Positions 16,979-23,609 of a stretch of DNA of 56,036 bases are shown here, one piece after another. The translations under genes were made by a program, and so were the position numbers. Location: contig DAOKYY010000018.1 in NCBI GenBank assembly GCA_035325905.1, positions 1 through 56,036 on the forward strand. The letters run 5' to 3'. Origin of the DNA: DYGX01 sp035325905 (lineage in GTDB: Bacteria; Chloroflexota; Anaerolineae; Aggregatilineales; Aggregatilineaceae). The notes under the pieces were generated by a model. The model was given only the letters and a program-made list of their open reading frames with translations. It was not told the origin of the DNA and did not search any database. How positions within the stretch are numbered: position 1 is the stretch's first letter; every line of letters begins with the position of its first letter.

Positions 16979-17007
16979 ACTATAACGTGTCCCAACACCA
17001 GCGTCAA
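16979..17007 (-). promoter_or_regulatory. Sigma-70-type promoter of the nucleoside import operon
   Basis: On the minus strand TTGACG (17002-17007) and TATAGT (16979-16984) are separated by 17 bases. Transcription would start near 16972, about 40 bases before the BMP gene. Confidence 0.75.
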
Positions 17008-17021
17008 GCGCAGAATGACAC

Positions 17022-17048
17022 ATTACAAAACACTGTCTGTATTGTAAT
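17022..17048. promoter_or_regulatory. Candidate operator in the divergent promoter region
   Basis: ATTACAA (17022-17028) and TTGTAAT (17042-17048) form a perfect inverted repeat around 13 bases. It sits just upstream of the minus-strand -35 and about 40 bases upstream of the plus-strand -35, so one regulator could control both nucleoside operons. No regulator gene is adjacent. Confidence 0.45.
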
Positions 17049-17088
17049 TCTTCGGCTGTAACTCCCGCTTTTGCAGTCCTTTTAACAT

Positions 17089-17118
17089 TTGCCGCGCCCT
17101 GCGCCGCAGTGGTATAGT
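17089..17118 (+). promoter_or_regulatory. Promoter of the plus-strand nucleoside hydrolase operon
   Basis: TTGCCG (17089-17094), 18 bases, then TATAGT (17113-17118) preceded by TGG, giving an extended -10. It lies about 95 bases before the gene at 17215. Confidence 0.6.
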
Positions 17119-17214
17119 AGCCGTCCTGTAGGGGCCACTCAACAGACCTATCAACAGTGCTATTAGTCTTTCTGCTCTGGATGCTGACCTCCCGTTAGCG
17201 CGATACGAAAGGCG

Positions 17215-18150
17215 ATGTCCGTGCGGTTAATTGTAGATACCGATGCCGGGGTGGACGATGCTCAGGCGCTGATGCTGGCGCTCGCGCAGCCAGGGGTGCG
17301 CGTCGAGGCGATTACGACCGTCACCGGCAACGTACATGTCGATAAGGTGATCCACAACGTCTTCACCGTGCTGGACGTGATGGGCGCGTCCGTGCCGGTC
17401 TATCGCGGGGCGGAGCAGCCGCTCGTGCCCGGCTTCTGGGAGCCGGAGGAGCGCGTTCACGGCGCCGACGGCCTGGGCGGCTATCGCGGCACGCGCCTGA
17501 CTAACGGCCAGACCGAGCCGGAGCCGGCGGCGCTGGCGCTGGTGCGGCTGGTCGACCAGGCGCCGGGCGAGTACACGCTCGTTACGCTGGGGCCGCTAAC
17601 CAACATCGCGCTCGCCTGCCGCCTGGACCCGTCCTTCCCCAGCAAGGTCAAGGCGCTGATCTTCATGGGCGGCACGATCTCGGCCCTGGGCAACACGCGC
17701 AATCTCACCGCCGAGTACAACGCGTTCTGCGATCCCGAAGCGGTGCTGATCACGCTCGACGCGTTCGCCGAATCGACCATGCTCTCGTGGGAGACGACGC
17801 TCAAGCACAGCCTGAGCTGGCGGCAGTACGACGCCCTGAGCAACCTGCGGACGCCCCGCTCGACTTTCTTCGGCGCGATCACCGGCCCGACCGTCAGCTT
17901 CCTGCGCCAGTTCCGCCAGGTGCCGGGCTACCTGCTGCCCGACCCGCTGGCGATGGCGATTGCGCTCGATCCGGCGCTGATCACCGCCGCCGAGCACTTG
18001 TACGTCACGATGGAGTTGCAGGGCGCGCTGACGCGCGGCCAGACTGTGGTGGACTACATGGGCACCTCGCAGCGCGAACCGAATGTCAACATCGTGACCG
18101 GCGTGGACATCGACGGCGTGTACGACATGTTCCACCGCGCGCTGTCCTAG
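17215..18150 (+). CDS. Nucleoside hydrolase (IUNH family), His-less subgroup
   Basis: A 311-residue nucleoside hydrolase homologue, the third in the window, expected to hydrolyse ribonucleosides in the cytosol. The calcium-site motif DTDAGVDD starts at residue 8; TLGPLTNIALA and the LTAEYNAFCDPEA block are present. The distal motif reads LLPDPLAMAIALDP, so like the protein at 5287-6258 it keeps the Asp ligand but has Pro where classical enzymes have the active-site His. It is the first gene of a short plus-strand operon with two M42-type peptidases, transcribed divergently from the import operon across a shared regulatory region. Substrate preference probably differs from the classical enzyme at 6302-7264. 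Confidence 0.9.
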   Translation: MSVRLIVDTDAGVDDAQALMLALAQPGVRVEAITTVTGNVHVDKVIHNVFTVLDVMGASVPVYRGAEQPLVPGFWEPEERVHGADGLGGYRGTRLTNGQTEPEPAALALVRLVDQAPGEYTLVTLGPLTNIALACRLDPSFPSKVKALIFMGGTISALGNTRNLTAEYNAFCDPEAVLITLDAFAESTMLSWETTLKHSLSWRQYDALSNLRTPRSTFFGAITGPTVSFLRQFRQVPGYLLPDPLAMAIALDPALITAAEHLYVTMELQGALTRGQTVVDYMGTSQREPNVNIVTGVDIDGVYDMFHRALS

Positions 18151-18181
18151 CGCGTCGCTGGCACTGAAGCAGGAGCGCAGC

Positions 18182-19234
18182 GTGATTTCACCGTCGGATT
18201 GGGCAAGCTGGCGCGCGGCAATCATCGAACTCGGCGCGATCCCCGGCGTATCGGGGCACGAAGACGCGATCGCCCGCGCGCTGGCGGACCGGCTCGCGCC
18301 GCTGGCGGACGCCGTGACCATCGACGCGCTGGCGAACGTGACCGCGCGCTTCGGCCCGCCGGGCGCCGCGCCGCGTGTGGCGGTCGTCGCGCACGCCGAC
18401 ACGGTCGGTTTTCTGGTCAAGCGCGTGGACCCGGCGGGGTTCCTGCGCGTGGTGCCAGTCGGCGGGGTGAACGTCAAGGCGCTGCCCGGCACGGCGGTGC
18501 GCGTCGGGGAGCATCCCGGCGTGATCGCCGTGCGCGCGCAGCATCTGGCGCGGCCCGGCGACGAAGCTGCCTCGCTGGATGCGCTCGCCATCGAGATCGA
18601 CCCGGCGCTGGCCGCGTCGATCGCCGTCACGACGCCGGTCGTCTACGCGCCGCAAACGGTCCCCCTGGGCGACAGCCTGCTGGCCAGCCCCTACCTAGAT
18701 AACCGCGCCGGGTGCGCGGTCCTGCTGGCGCTGGCGGCGCGCCTGCGCGCGGAGCCGCCCGCCTGCGCCGTCTACCTGATCGCCAGCGCGCAGGAAGAAA
18801 CCACCTGCGCCGGGGCCTATCACGCGCTGGCCGAGGTCAGGCCCGATCTGGCGCTGTTCGTTGATGGCACTGTCAGCTATGACACGCCTGAAACACAAAG
18901 CCAGGGCGCGGTGTGGCTGGGCGGCGGCCCCGTGCTGCTGGCCTCTCTCTACGTCAGCGGGCTGAACGGCTGGCACGCGCACCCCGGCCTGCGCGCGCAC
19001 CTGGCGCAGGTCGCGGCGTCGGCAGGGCTGCCGGTGCAGCACGATGCCGTGCGGGGCCTGATGAGCGATGCGCGCGTGGCGCAGCCCCTCGCCATTCCGA
19101 GCGCGCTGATCGGCCTGCCGATGCGCGGCAAGCACGCTCCGCTCGAAACGATCGATCTGCGCGACGCGGCGGCGGCGGTGGACCTGCTGGCGACGGCGCT
19201 GCGCGGCCCTCTGCCCTCTCTTTCGCGAGGTTAA
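18182..19234 (+). CDS. M42 family aminopeptidase / glutamyl-aminopeptidase-like
   Basis: A 350-residue cocatalytic metallopeptidase of the M42 (FrvX/TET) family, cytosolic and usually a dodecamer that trims peptides. Metal-site residues can be followed in order: VVAHADTVG (His, Asp), the bridging Asp in SPYLDNRAGC, the catalytic and ligand Glu pair in SAQEETTCAG, the Asp in FVDGTV, and the last His in GLPMRGKHAP. The start is a GTG at 18182 with AGGAG about 7 bases upstream. It follows the nucleoside hydrolase by 31 bases and is followed one base later by a second, diverged M42-like gene. Why peptidases are cotranscribed with a nucleosidase is not clear. Confidence 0.88.
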   Translation: MISPSDWASWRAAIIELGAIPGVSGHEDAIARALADRLAPLADAVTIDALANVTARFGPPGAAPRVAVVAHADTVGFLVKRVDPAGFLRVVPVGGVNVKALPGTAVRVGEHPGVIAVRAQHLARPGDEAASLDALAIEIDPALAASIAVTTPVVYAPQTVPLGDSLLASPYLDNRAGCAVLLALAARLRAEPPACAVYLIASAQEETTCAGAYHALAEVRPDLALFVDGTVSYDTPETQSQGAVWLGGGPVLLASLYVSGLNGWHAHPGLRAHLAQVAASAGLPVQHDAVRGLMSDARVAQPLAIPSALIGLPMRGKHAPLETIDLRDAAAAVDLLATALRGPLPSLSRG

Positions 19235-19235
19235 C

Positions 19236-20393
19236 ATGCCCTACGATGCGCTGTTGCATATCGTGCCGGGCCTCCCGGCGGCCCTGGGCGATTTGCCCGC
19301 GCTACGCTCGGACGAGGCGGCCTGGCCGCTGCTGCGCCGCCTGCTAGAGGCGCACGCGCCTTCCGGCGGCGCAAACCTGCCCGGCGCGATCGGCGGCGTG
19401 ATCGGGACGCTGGCCGGCGAGCTGGGTCTCGGCGCGGGCTGGATCCCGGAGCTGGGCACGACGGGCGACGCCGCGCTGGCCCTCGGCGCGGACGGCCCGG
19501 CCTCGGTCGTGGTGGTCGCGCACATGGACCGGCCCTCGTTTCGCGTGCGCTCGCCCGAAAGCGGCGAATTGTTCCCGATCTGCGCCAACCGGTTTCCTCA
19601 GGGCGAGTACCGGACCGGCGCGAAGGCGCTGCGCTTCGCCAACGGGCGGCTCGACGCCGCCGCGCGCGGCGCCATTGTTTCGCGGCGCGAGGGGGAGCGC
19701 GATTCGCTCGTCTTCGAGGCGACAGAGGGCGCGCTGGCGTGGCAGGATACGGTCGTGATGGACGTTAGCCCGGCGCTGGATGCGGCGGGGAACGTCACCG
19801 GGACGGGGCTGGACAACGCGCTCGGCGTGTTGGCGGCGCTGCTGGCTGCCAGCGCGTTAGCCCGCGTCGAAGGCGCGCTACGGGAGCGCGGCGAGCGGTT
19901 GCTGATCGTGTTCACCGATCAGGAAGAAGGGCCGCCGGAGGCGTTCTTCGGGCATGGCGCGGCGCGCCTGACCCATACCCTGCCGCCGCCGCGCGGCGTG
20001 GTCGTGGTGGATGCGCACAGCGCCGATCTGCCTGATGGCCCGCGCCTGGGCGCTGGGGGGTCGTTCGGGACGGCCTCAAGCTGGGGACGCGGCTCGATTG
20101 TGCCGCCCAATTATCACGCGCTGGCGCTCGACCTGGCGGCGGGCGTCAACCGCGCCCGGCCCGGCACCGTCCAGCCGAACAACGGCTACCTCTCGCGCAG
20201 CGATGACCTGGCGCTGGCGCGGTGGGCGAAGATCATGGCGCTGATCGGGCCGCCGATGCTGCACGCGCACACCGGCCACGAGACCGCGCGGCTGGCGGAC
20301 GTGCGCGCCGGGGCGGTGTGGCTGGCGTGGTTCCTGGCGGCGGCGCTCGCCCTGGCGCCGGAGATGAACGCCCGTTATGCGCTCGGCGTCTGA
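19236..20393 (+). CDS. M42-like metallopeptidase, divergent
   Basis: A 385-residue homologue of M42/M20-type cocatalytic metallopeptidases, diverged from the neighbour at 18182. Recognisable metal-site blocks are VVAHMDRPSF (His, Asp), TGLDNALGVLAAL (bridging Asp), FTDQEEGPPEAF (Glu pair), VVDAHSADL (Asp) and HAHTGHETARL (C-terminal His). The N-terminal 70 residues lack the usual SGxE start of M42 and may cap the active site. It starts one base after the preceding gene's stop, so the two are certainly co-transcribed and probably translationally coupled. The pair could form a mixed complex, or act on different peptides; this is speculation. Confidence 0.8.
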   Translation: MPYDALLHIVPGLPAALGDLPALRSDEAAWPLLRRLLEAHAPSGGANLPGAIGGVIGTLAGELGLGAGWIPELGTTGDAALALGADGPASVVVVAHMDRPSFRVRSPESGELFPICANRFPQGEYRTGAKALRFANGRLDAAARGAIVSRREGERDSLVFEATEGALAWQDTVVMDVSPALDAAGNVTGTGLDNALGVLAALLAASALARVEGALRERGERLLIVFTDQEEGPPEAFFGHGAARLTHTLPPPRGVVVVDAHSADLPDGPRLGAGGSFGTASSWGRGSIVPPNYHALALDLAAGVNRARPGTVQPNNGYLSRSDDLALARWAKIMALIGPPMLHAHTGHETARLADVRAGAVWLAWFLAAALALAPEMNARYALGV

Positions 20394-20397
20394 CTGG

Positions 20398-20427
20398 TTG
20401 ACACCGGTCGGAACATAGCCTGATAAT
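20398..20427 (+). promoter_or_regulatory. Promoter of the TPR gene
   Basis: Consensus TTGACA (20398-20403), 18 bases, GATAAT (20422-20427), about 65 bases before the gene at 20491. Confidence 0.65.
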
Positions 20428-20490
20428 CTTCACAAGTTCGCCCGTATCCACTTTTCGAGCGCGATCGGCGGTTGAACAGACAGGTGCAGC

Positions 20491-20901
20491 GTGGCGGGGA
20501 CACGGCGGTCGCAGGGCGACCCTCTGGCGGTCCAGGAGATCGTCAATCGCGGGTTGGCGCGCTACGAGCAGCACGATTACGCCCGCGCCATCCAGCATTT
20601 CACCACGGCGATTGCGCTCGCGCCCCACGAGCCGGACGCCTACTTCCACCGGGGCAACGCGCACCGCTACGCCGGCGATCTTGACGCCGCCATCGCGGAC
20701 TATGGCGCGGCCATCCGGCGCGATCCGAGCTTCGCGATGGCGTATTACAACCGCGCGATGGCGCGCAAGCTCAACAGCGATATCGCGGGCGCGATCGCCG
20801 ATCTGGAGCAATACCTGGAGGTCTGCGCCGGGCTGTGCCCGGAGGACCGCACCGAGGTTGAGCAGAGCGTGCGGGACCTGCGGCGTATCTTGCGGCGCTA
20901 A
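20491..20901 (+). CDS. Small tetratricopeptide repeat protein
   Basis: A 136-residue protein consisting of three TPR units (about 17-50, 51-84, 85-118) with the usual W/L-G-Y-A-F-A-P spacing: NRGLARYEQHDYARAIQHFTTAIALAP, then YFHRGNAHRYAGDLDAAIADYGAAI, then YYNRAMARKLNSDIAGAIADLEQYL. There is no signal peptide or membrane segment, so it is probably a cytosolic protein-protein adaptor. The start is a GTG at 20491. Its TAA overlaps the TAG of the methyltransferase on the opposite strand by sharing the bases CTAA, leaving no room for a terminator between the two. The partner is unknown. Confidence 0.82.
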   Translation: MAGTRRSQGDPLAVQEIVNRGLARYEQHDYARAIQHFTTAIALAPHEPDAYFHRGNAHRYAGDLDAAIADYGAAIRRDPSFAMAYYNRAMARKLNSDIAGAIADLEQYLEVCAGLCPEDRTEVEQSVRDLRRILRR

Positions 20902-21842
20902 CGGGCGTCGATCAGGTAAGCGTCTGCCCACCAGTACGGGTAGATCGCCCGCGTCTCGATCTGGTCGAACCCGGCGGCGCGCAGGCCGTCCACCCAGGCG
21001 TCGATCGGTCCCTCGTAGTTGGTGCGCGCTGCGCTGCGGTCGAAATACCCGAACAACACTGGCATCAGAAACCCCTGCGCCACCAGCCCGCCGTCGCCCG
21101 CGTATTCCGCCAGCCCGTCGTGATAGCGCCCGGCGAACTGCTGGACGCGCGCCGGCTCGTAGAGCGCGCCGAACTCCGGCACGTCGAACTCGGCGATCAA
21201 CGCGCGCGCACCATGCGCTCGCAGCCAGGCGAACACGCCGGGCCGGTCGGCAGGTGATACCGACTGGAGGCTCCACGTCGCCTGGATCACATCCCAGGTC
21301 GTGCCATTGCCTTTCATGAACTGCTGAATCGTCATCTGGTGGGCGCGATACGGGACTTGCCAGGCGTCAAGCTGGCGGGTGGTCTGCGCCAGCATGGCCT
21401 CGGACGGCTCGATCAGGTCCAGCCGCGTGATGTTCTGAGTCAGCGCGGGGAGCAGCGCCAGCCCGTCGCCGACGCCGATGTCGAGCAGCGTGAGCGACTC
21501 GTACTCGTCATACACGTCGTGCAGAGCCTGGCTGGCGCGCGCGTACAGCTCGACATTCCCACCGCCCCGGGTGAAGGCCGCGAACGCCTCGCCATCGACG
21601 TATACCGCCGCTTTGCCCTGCTCCCGGACGCGGTCCAGGTACTGCGCCGCTTGCTCAAACAGGGCGCTTGACGGTTCGAGGCGGGCCGCCGCGCGGGCAG
21701 ACGCCGCCGCCTGGACGAAATCGTCCTCGCCGTAGGCCAGCAGCGCGAGATAGAAGTGATCGAGCGCGTCGCCGCGCGGGGCCGCGCGCACGCTGGCGTA
21801 GCCTGCGGTTTGGTAAAGCTGCCAAAGCGCCTCAAGCGCCAT
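20898..21842 (-). CDS. SAM-dependent methyltransferase with helical N-terminal region
   Basis: A 314-residue protein. Residues about 115-215 form a class I methyltransferase core: motif I is LLDIGVGDGLALLP, with the acidic end of strand 2 at LIEPSEAML. The N-terminal 75 residues (DHFYLALLAYGEDDFVQAAASARAAARLEPSS) look like one or two TPR-like helical hairpins. The C-terminal part, rich in Tyr and Trp, has no motif I recognise. The substrate is unknown. It is transcribed convergently with the TPR gene at 20491 and overlaps it at the stop codons; the shared TPR-like character may be coincidence. Confidence 0.72.
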   Translation of the reverse strand: MALEALWQLYQTAGYASVRAAPRGDALDHFYLALLAYGEDDFVQAAASARAAARLEPSSALFEQAAQYLDRVREQGKAAVYVDGEAFAAFTRGGGNVELYARASQALHDVYDEYESLTLLDIGVGDGLALLPALTQNITRLDLIEPSEAMLAQTTRQLDAWQVPYRAHQMTIQQFMKGNGTTWDVIQATWSLQSVSPADRPGVFAWLRAHGARALIAEFDVPEFGALYEPARVQQFAGRYHDGLAEYAGDGGLVAQGFLMPVLFGYFDRSAARTNYEGPIDAWVDGLRAAGFDQIETRAIYPYWWADAYLIDAR

Positions 21843-21883
21843 GTGCCCTGACCTTTCACCGGACCGGACGCCGGGAAGACGGT

Positions 21884-23422
21884 TCAGCGCGGGAGCGTGA
21901 ACCAGAACGTCGAGCCTTCGCCGGGCCGGGAATCCACGTCGATTTGCCCGCCGTGCGCCTCGACGACGCGCCGCGTGATCGCCAGCCCCAGCCCGGTGCT
22001 GCGCTCGCCGCCGGTGGGCCGCGCCGAGAGCCGCGCGAAGTCCTGAAACAGCCGGTCGCGGTCGAGCGGGTTGATGCCCGGCCCCTGATCGGTGACGGTG
22101 ATTCGCCAGCAGTCCTCGCCGCTCTTCGCGGCCACGCGCACCACCCCCCCGGCGGGAGAGAACTTGACCGCGTTCGAGATCAGGTTGTCGATCACCTGGC
22201 GCAGCCGGAAACGGTCAGCGCGCGCCGCGCCCGGCGGCGACGAGTCCAGGATGATCGCGATCGATTTCTGCGCTGCGATCCGTGTGTGGCGCTGGACGGC
22301 TTCGGCCAGAAACGCGCTGACCTCAATCGGCTCGGCGCGCAGCTCAAGCTTACCGGCTTCGATCTGCGCCACGTCGAGCAACTCGTCCAACAGCCCCAGC
22401 ATATAGCTCGCCTGCTCGCCGACTTCCTGCAAAATCGTCGCGCGCTCGGCGTCCGACATCTCGACCGACGGATCGAGCAGGAACGAGGCGGCGGTCTGAA
22501 TCACGCTCAGCGGGCTGCGCAGGTCGTGCGCGGCGATGCCCAGGAAGGTATTTTTCAGATCGTTGAGCCGCAGTAACTCTTTGTTCTGGCGCTCGATCGC
22601 GTTCTTCTGCGCCGCAAGCTCCGAGACGAGCCGGCCCTTTTCGACAATAACCGACAACTGCGCGGCGATACGCTGAAAGATTTCGATGTGTACGTGGTCG
22701 TAGGTGTGTGGCGCGACGCTCGAAAAGAAGATGAACCCGACCGGCACGCCGTTGGCGATCAGCGGGCAGGTCAGCGACGATTGAAAGCCCTCCTCGACAA
22801 TCAGCCGCGTCGAGTTGGACTCCGGCTTTTGGCGCAGGTAGGCCGGAAGGTCGTTCAAGATGCGCGGCGCGCCGGTGTCGATGATCTGCTCCAGGCTGCT
22901 GCCTGCCAGCGGCGCGCTGAAGCCGCGCTTGAGCTTGAGCCGGGGCTGGTCGCTGCGCGCCCACCGCGCGCGGACCGTTTGCCCGTCGTCGTCGATCAGC
23001 GCGAAGCCGATGCGATTGTAGGGGATCAACTCGCGGAAGTCCTGGTAGACGTTTTCGAGGATTTCGTCCAGCAGCAGACCCGCGTTGATGCGCGAGGTGA
23101 TCTGGTCAATGCGGTTCAGCTCGCGATAGCGCCCTTCGAGCGTTTTCGCCAGGTCGATCAGCGCCTGGCTCAGCTCGCCCAGCTCGTCATCCTGAATGAC
23201 CGGCAGCTCTACAGCGTAATCGCCGTCGGTCAGCTGGCGCGCGGCCTGGGTGAGCAGCGTGATCGGGCGCAACGGCGACCGGTTGTCCGCCGCGTCGCCG
23301 TCCTGCGACAGGCTGCGCCGGGGGCCGTTCATCCCCTGGGAGGGGTGGCCGTCACGGGAATGATTATCGTGTAACAGGCCACCTTGCGAGCGGCGGTCGT
23401 GCAAGGGAAGCTCCTCAGGCAT
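21884..23422 (-). CDS. Sensor histidine kinase, HAMP-GAF-HisKA-HATPase, no membrane helix
   Basis: A 512-residue histidine kinase. After ~50 polar residues comes a HAMP-like segment (PITLLTQAARQLTDGDYAVEL, about 53-100), a GAF domain (about 115-265), a coiled linker, the HisKA box AAHDLRSPLSVIQ with the phospho-accepting His, and an HATPase_c domain with N box (DNLISNAVKFSP), G1 (VTDQGPGI) and G2 (GGERSTGLGLAITRR). There is no transmembrane segment, although HAMP domains normally follow one. So it is either a soluble GAF sensor or an N-terminally shortened receptor. No response regulator is adjacent. A perfect TATAAT lies about 135 bases upstream. Confidence 0.88.
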   Translation of the reverse strand: MPEELPLHDRRSQGGLLHDNHSRDGHPSQGMNGPRRSLSQDGDAADNRSPLRPITLLTQAARQLTDGDYAVELPVIQDDELGELSQALIDLAKTLEGRYRELNRIDQITSRINAGLLLDEILENVYQDFRELIPYNRIGFALIDDDGQTVRARWARSDQPRLKLKRGFSAPLAGSSLEQIIDTGAPRILNDLPAYLRQKPESNSTRLIVEEGFQSSLTCPLIANGVPVGFIFFSSVAPHTYDHVHIEIFQRIAAQLSVIVEKGRLVSELAAQKNAIERQNKELLRLNDLKNTFLGIAAHDLRSPLSVIQTAASFLLDPSVEMSDAERATILQEVGEQASYMLGLLDELLDVAQIEAGKLELRAEPIEVSAFLAEAVQRHTRIAAQKSIAIILDSSPPGAARADRFRLRQVIDNLISNAVKFSPAGGVVRVAAKSGEDCWRITVTDQGPGINPLDRDRLFQDFARLSARPTGGERSTGLGLAITRRVVEAHGGQIDVDSRPGEGSTFWFTLPR

Positions 23423-23555
23423 ACGGAGCGGCTCCTGATCCCTATCGGTGATTGCAGGCGAGCGTCGACGCGGCGCGGGTTCTGCTCGCCAGCGGACGCC
23501 GTGTCCGGCAGCCGTGTGTGATGCGCGGTTGCCGGAGAAGCGGTGCAGCGGTTCT

Positions 23556-23561
23556 ATTATA
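23556..23561 (-). promoter_or_regulatory. Candidate -10 of the histidine kinase gene
   Basis: A perfect TATAAT on the minus strand about 135 bases before the kinase start. I see no good -35 at the right distance, so confidence is limited. Confidence 0.4.
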
Positions 23562-23609
23562 CTCTAAAGTGGGACGCCGTCTGGCTGCCGCCTTCGAAAA
23601 CGCCTGCGC

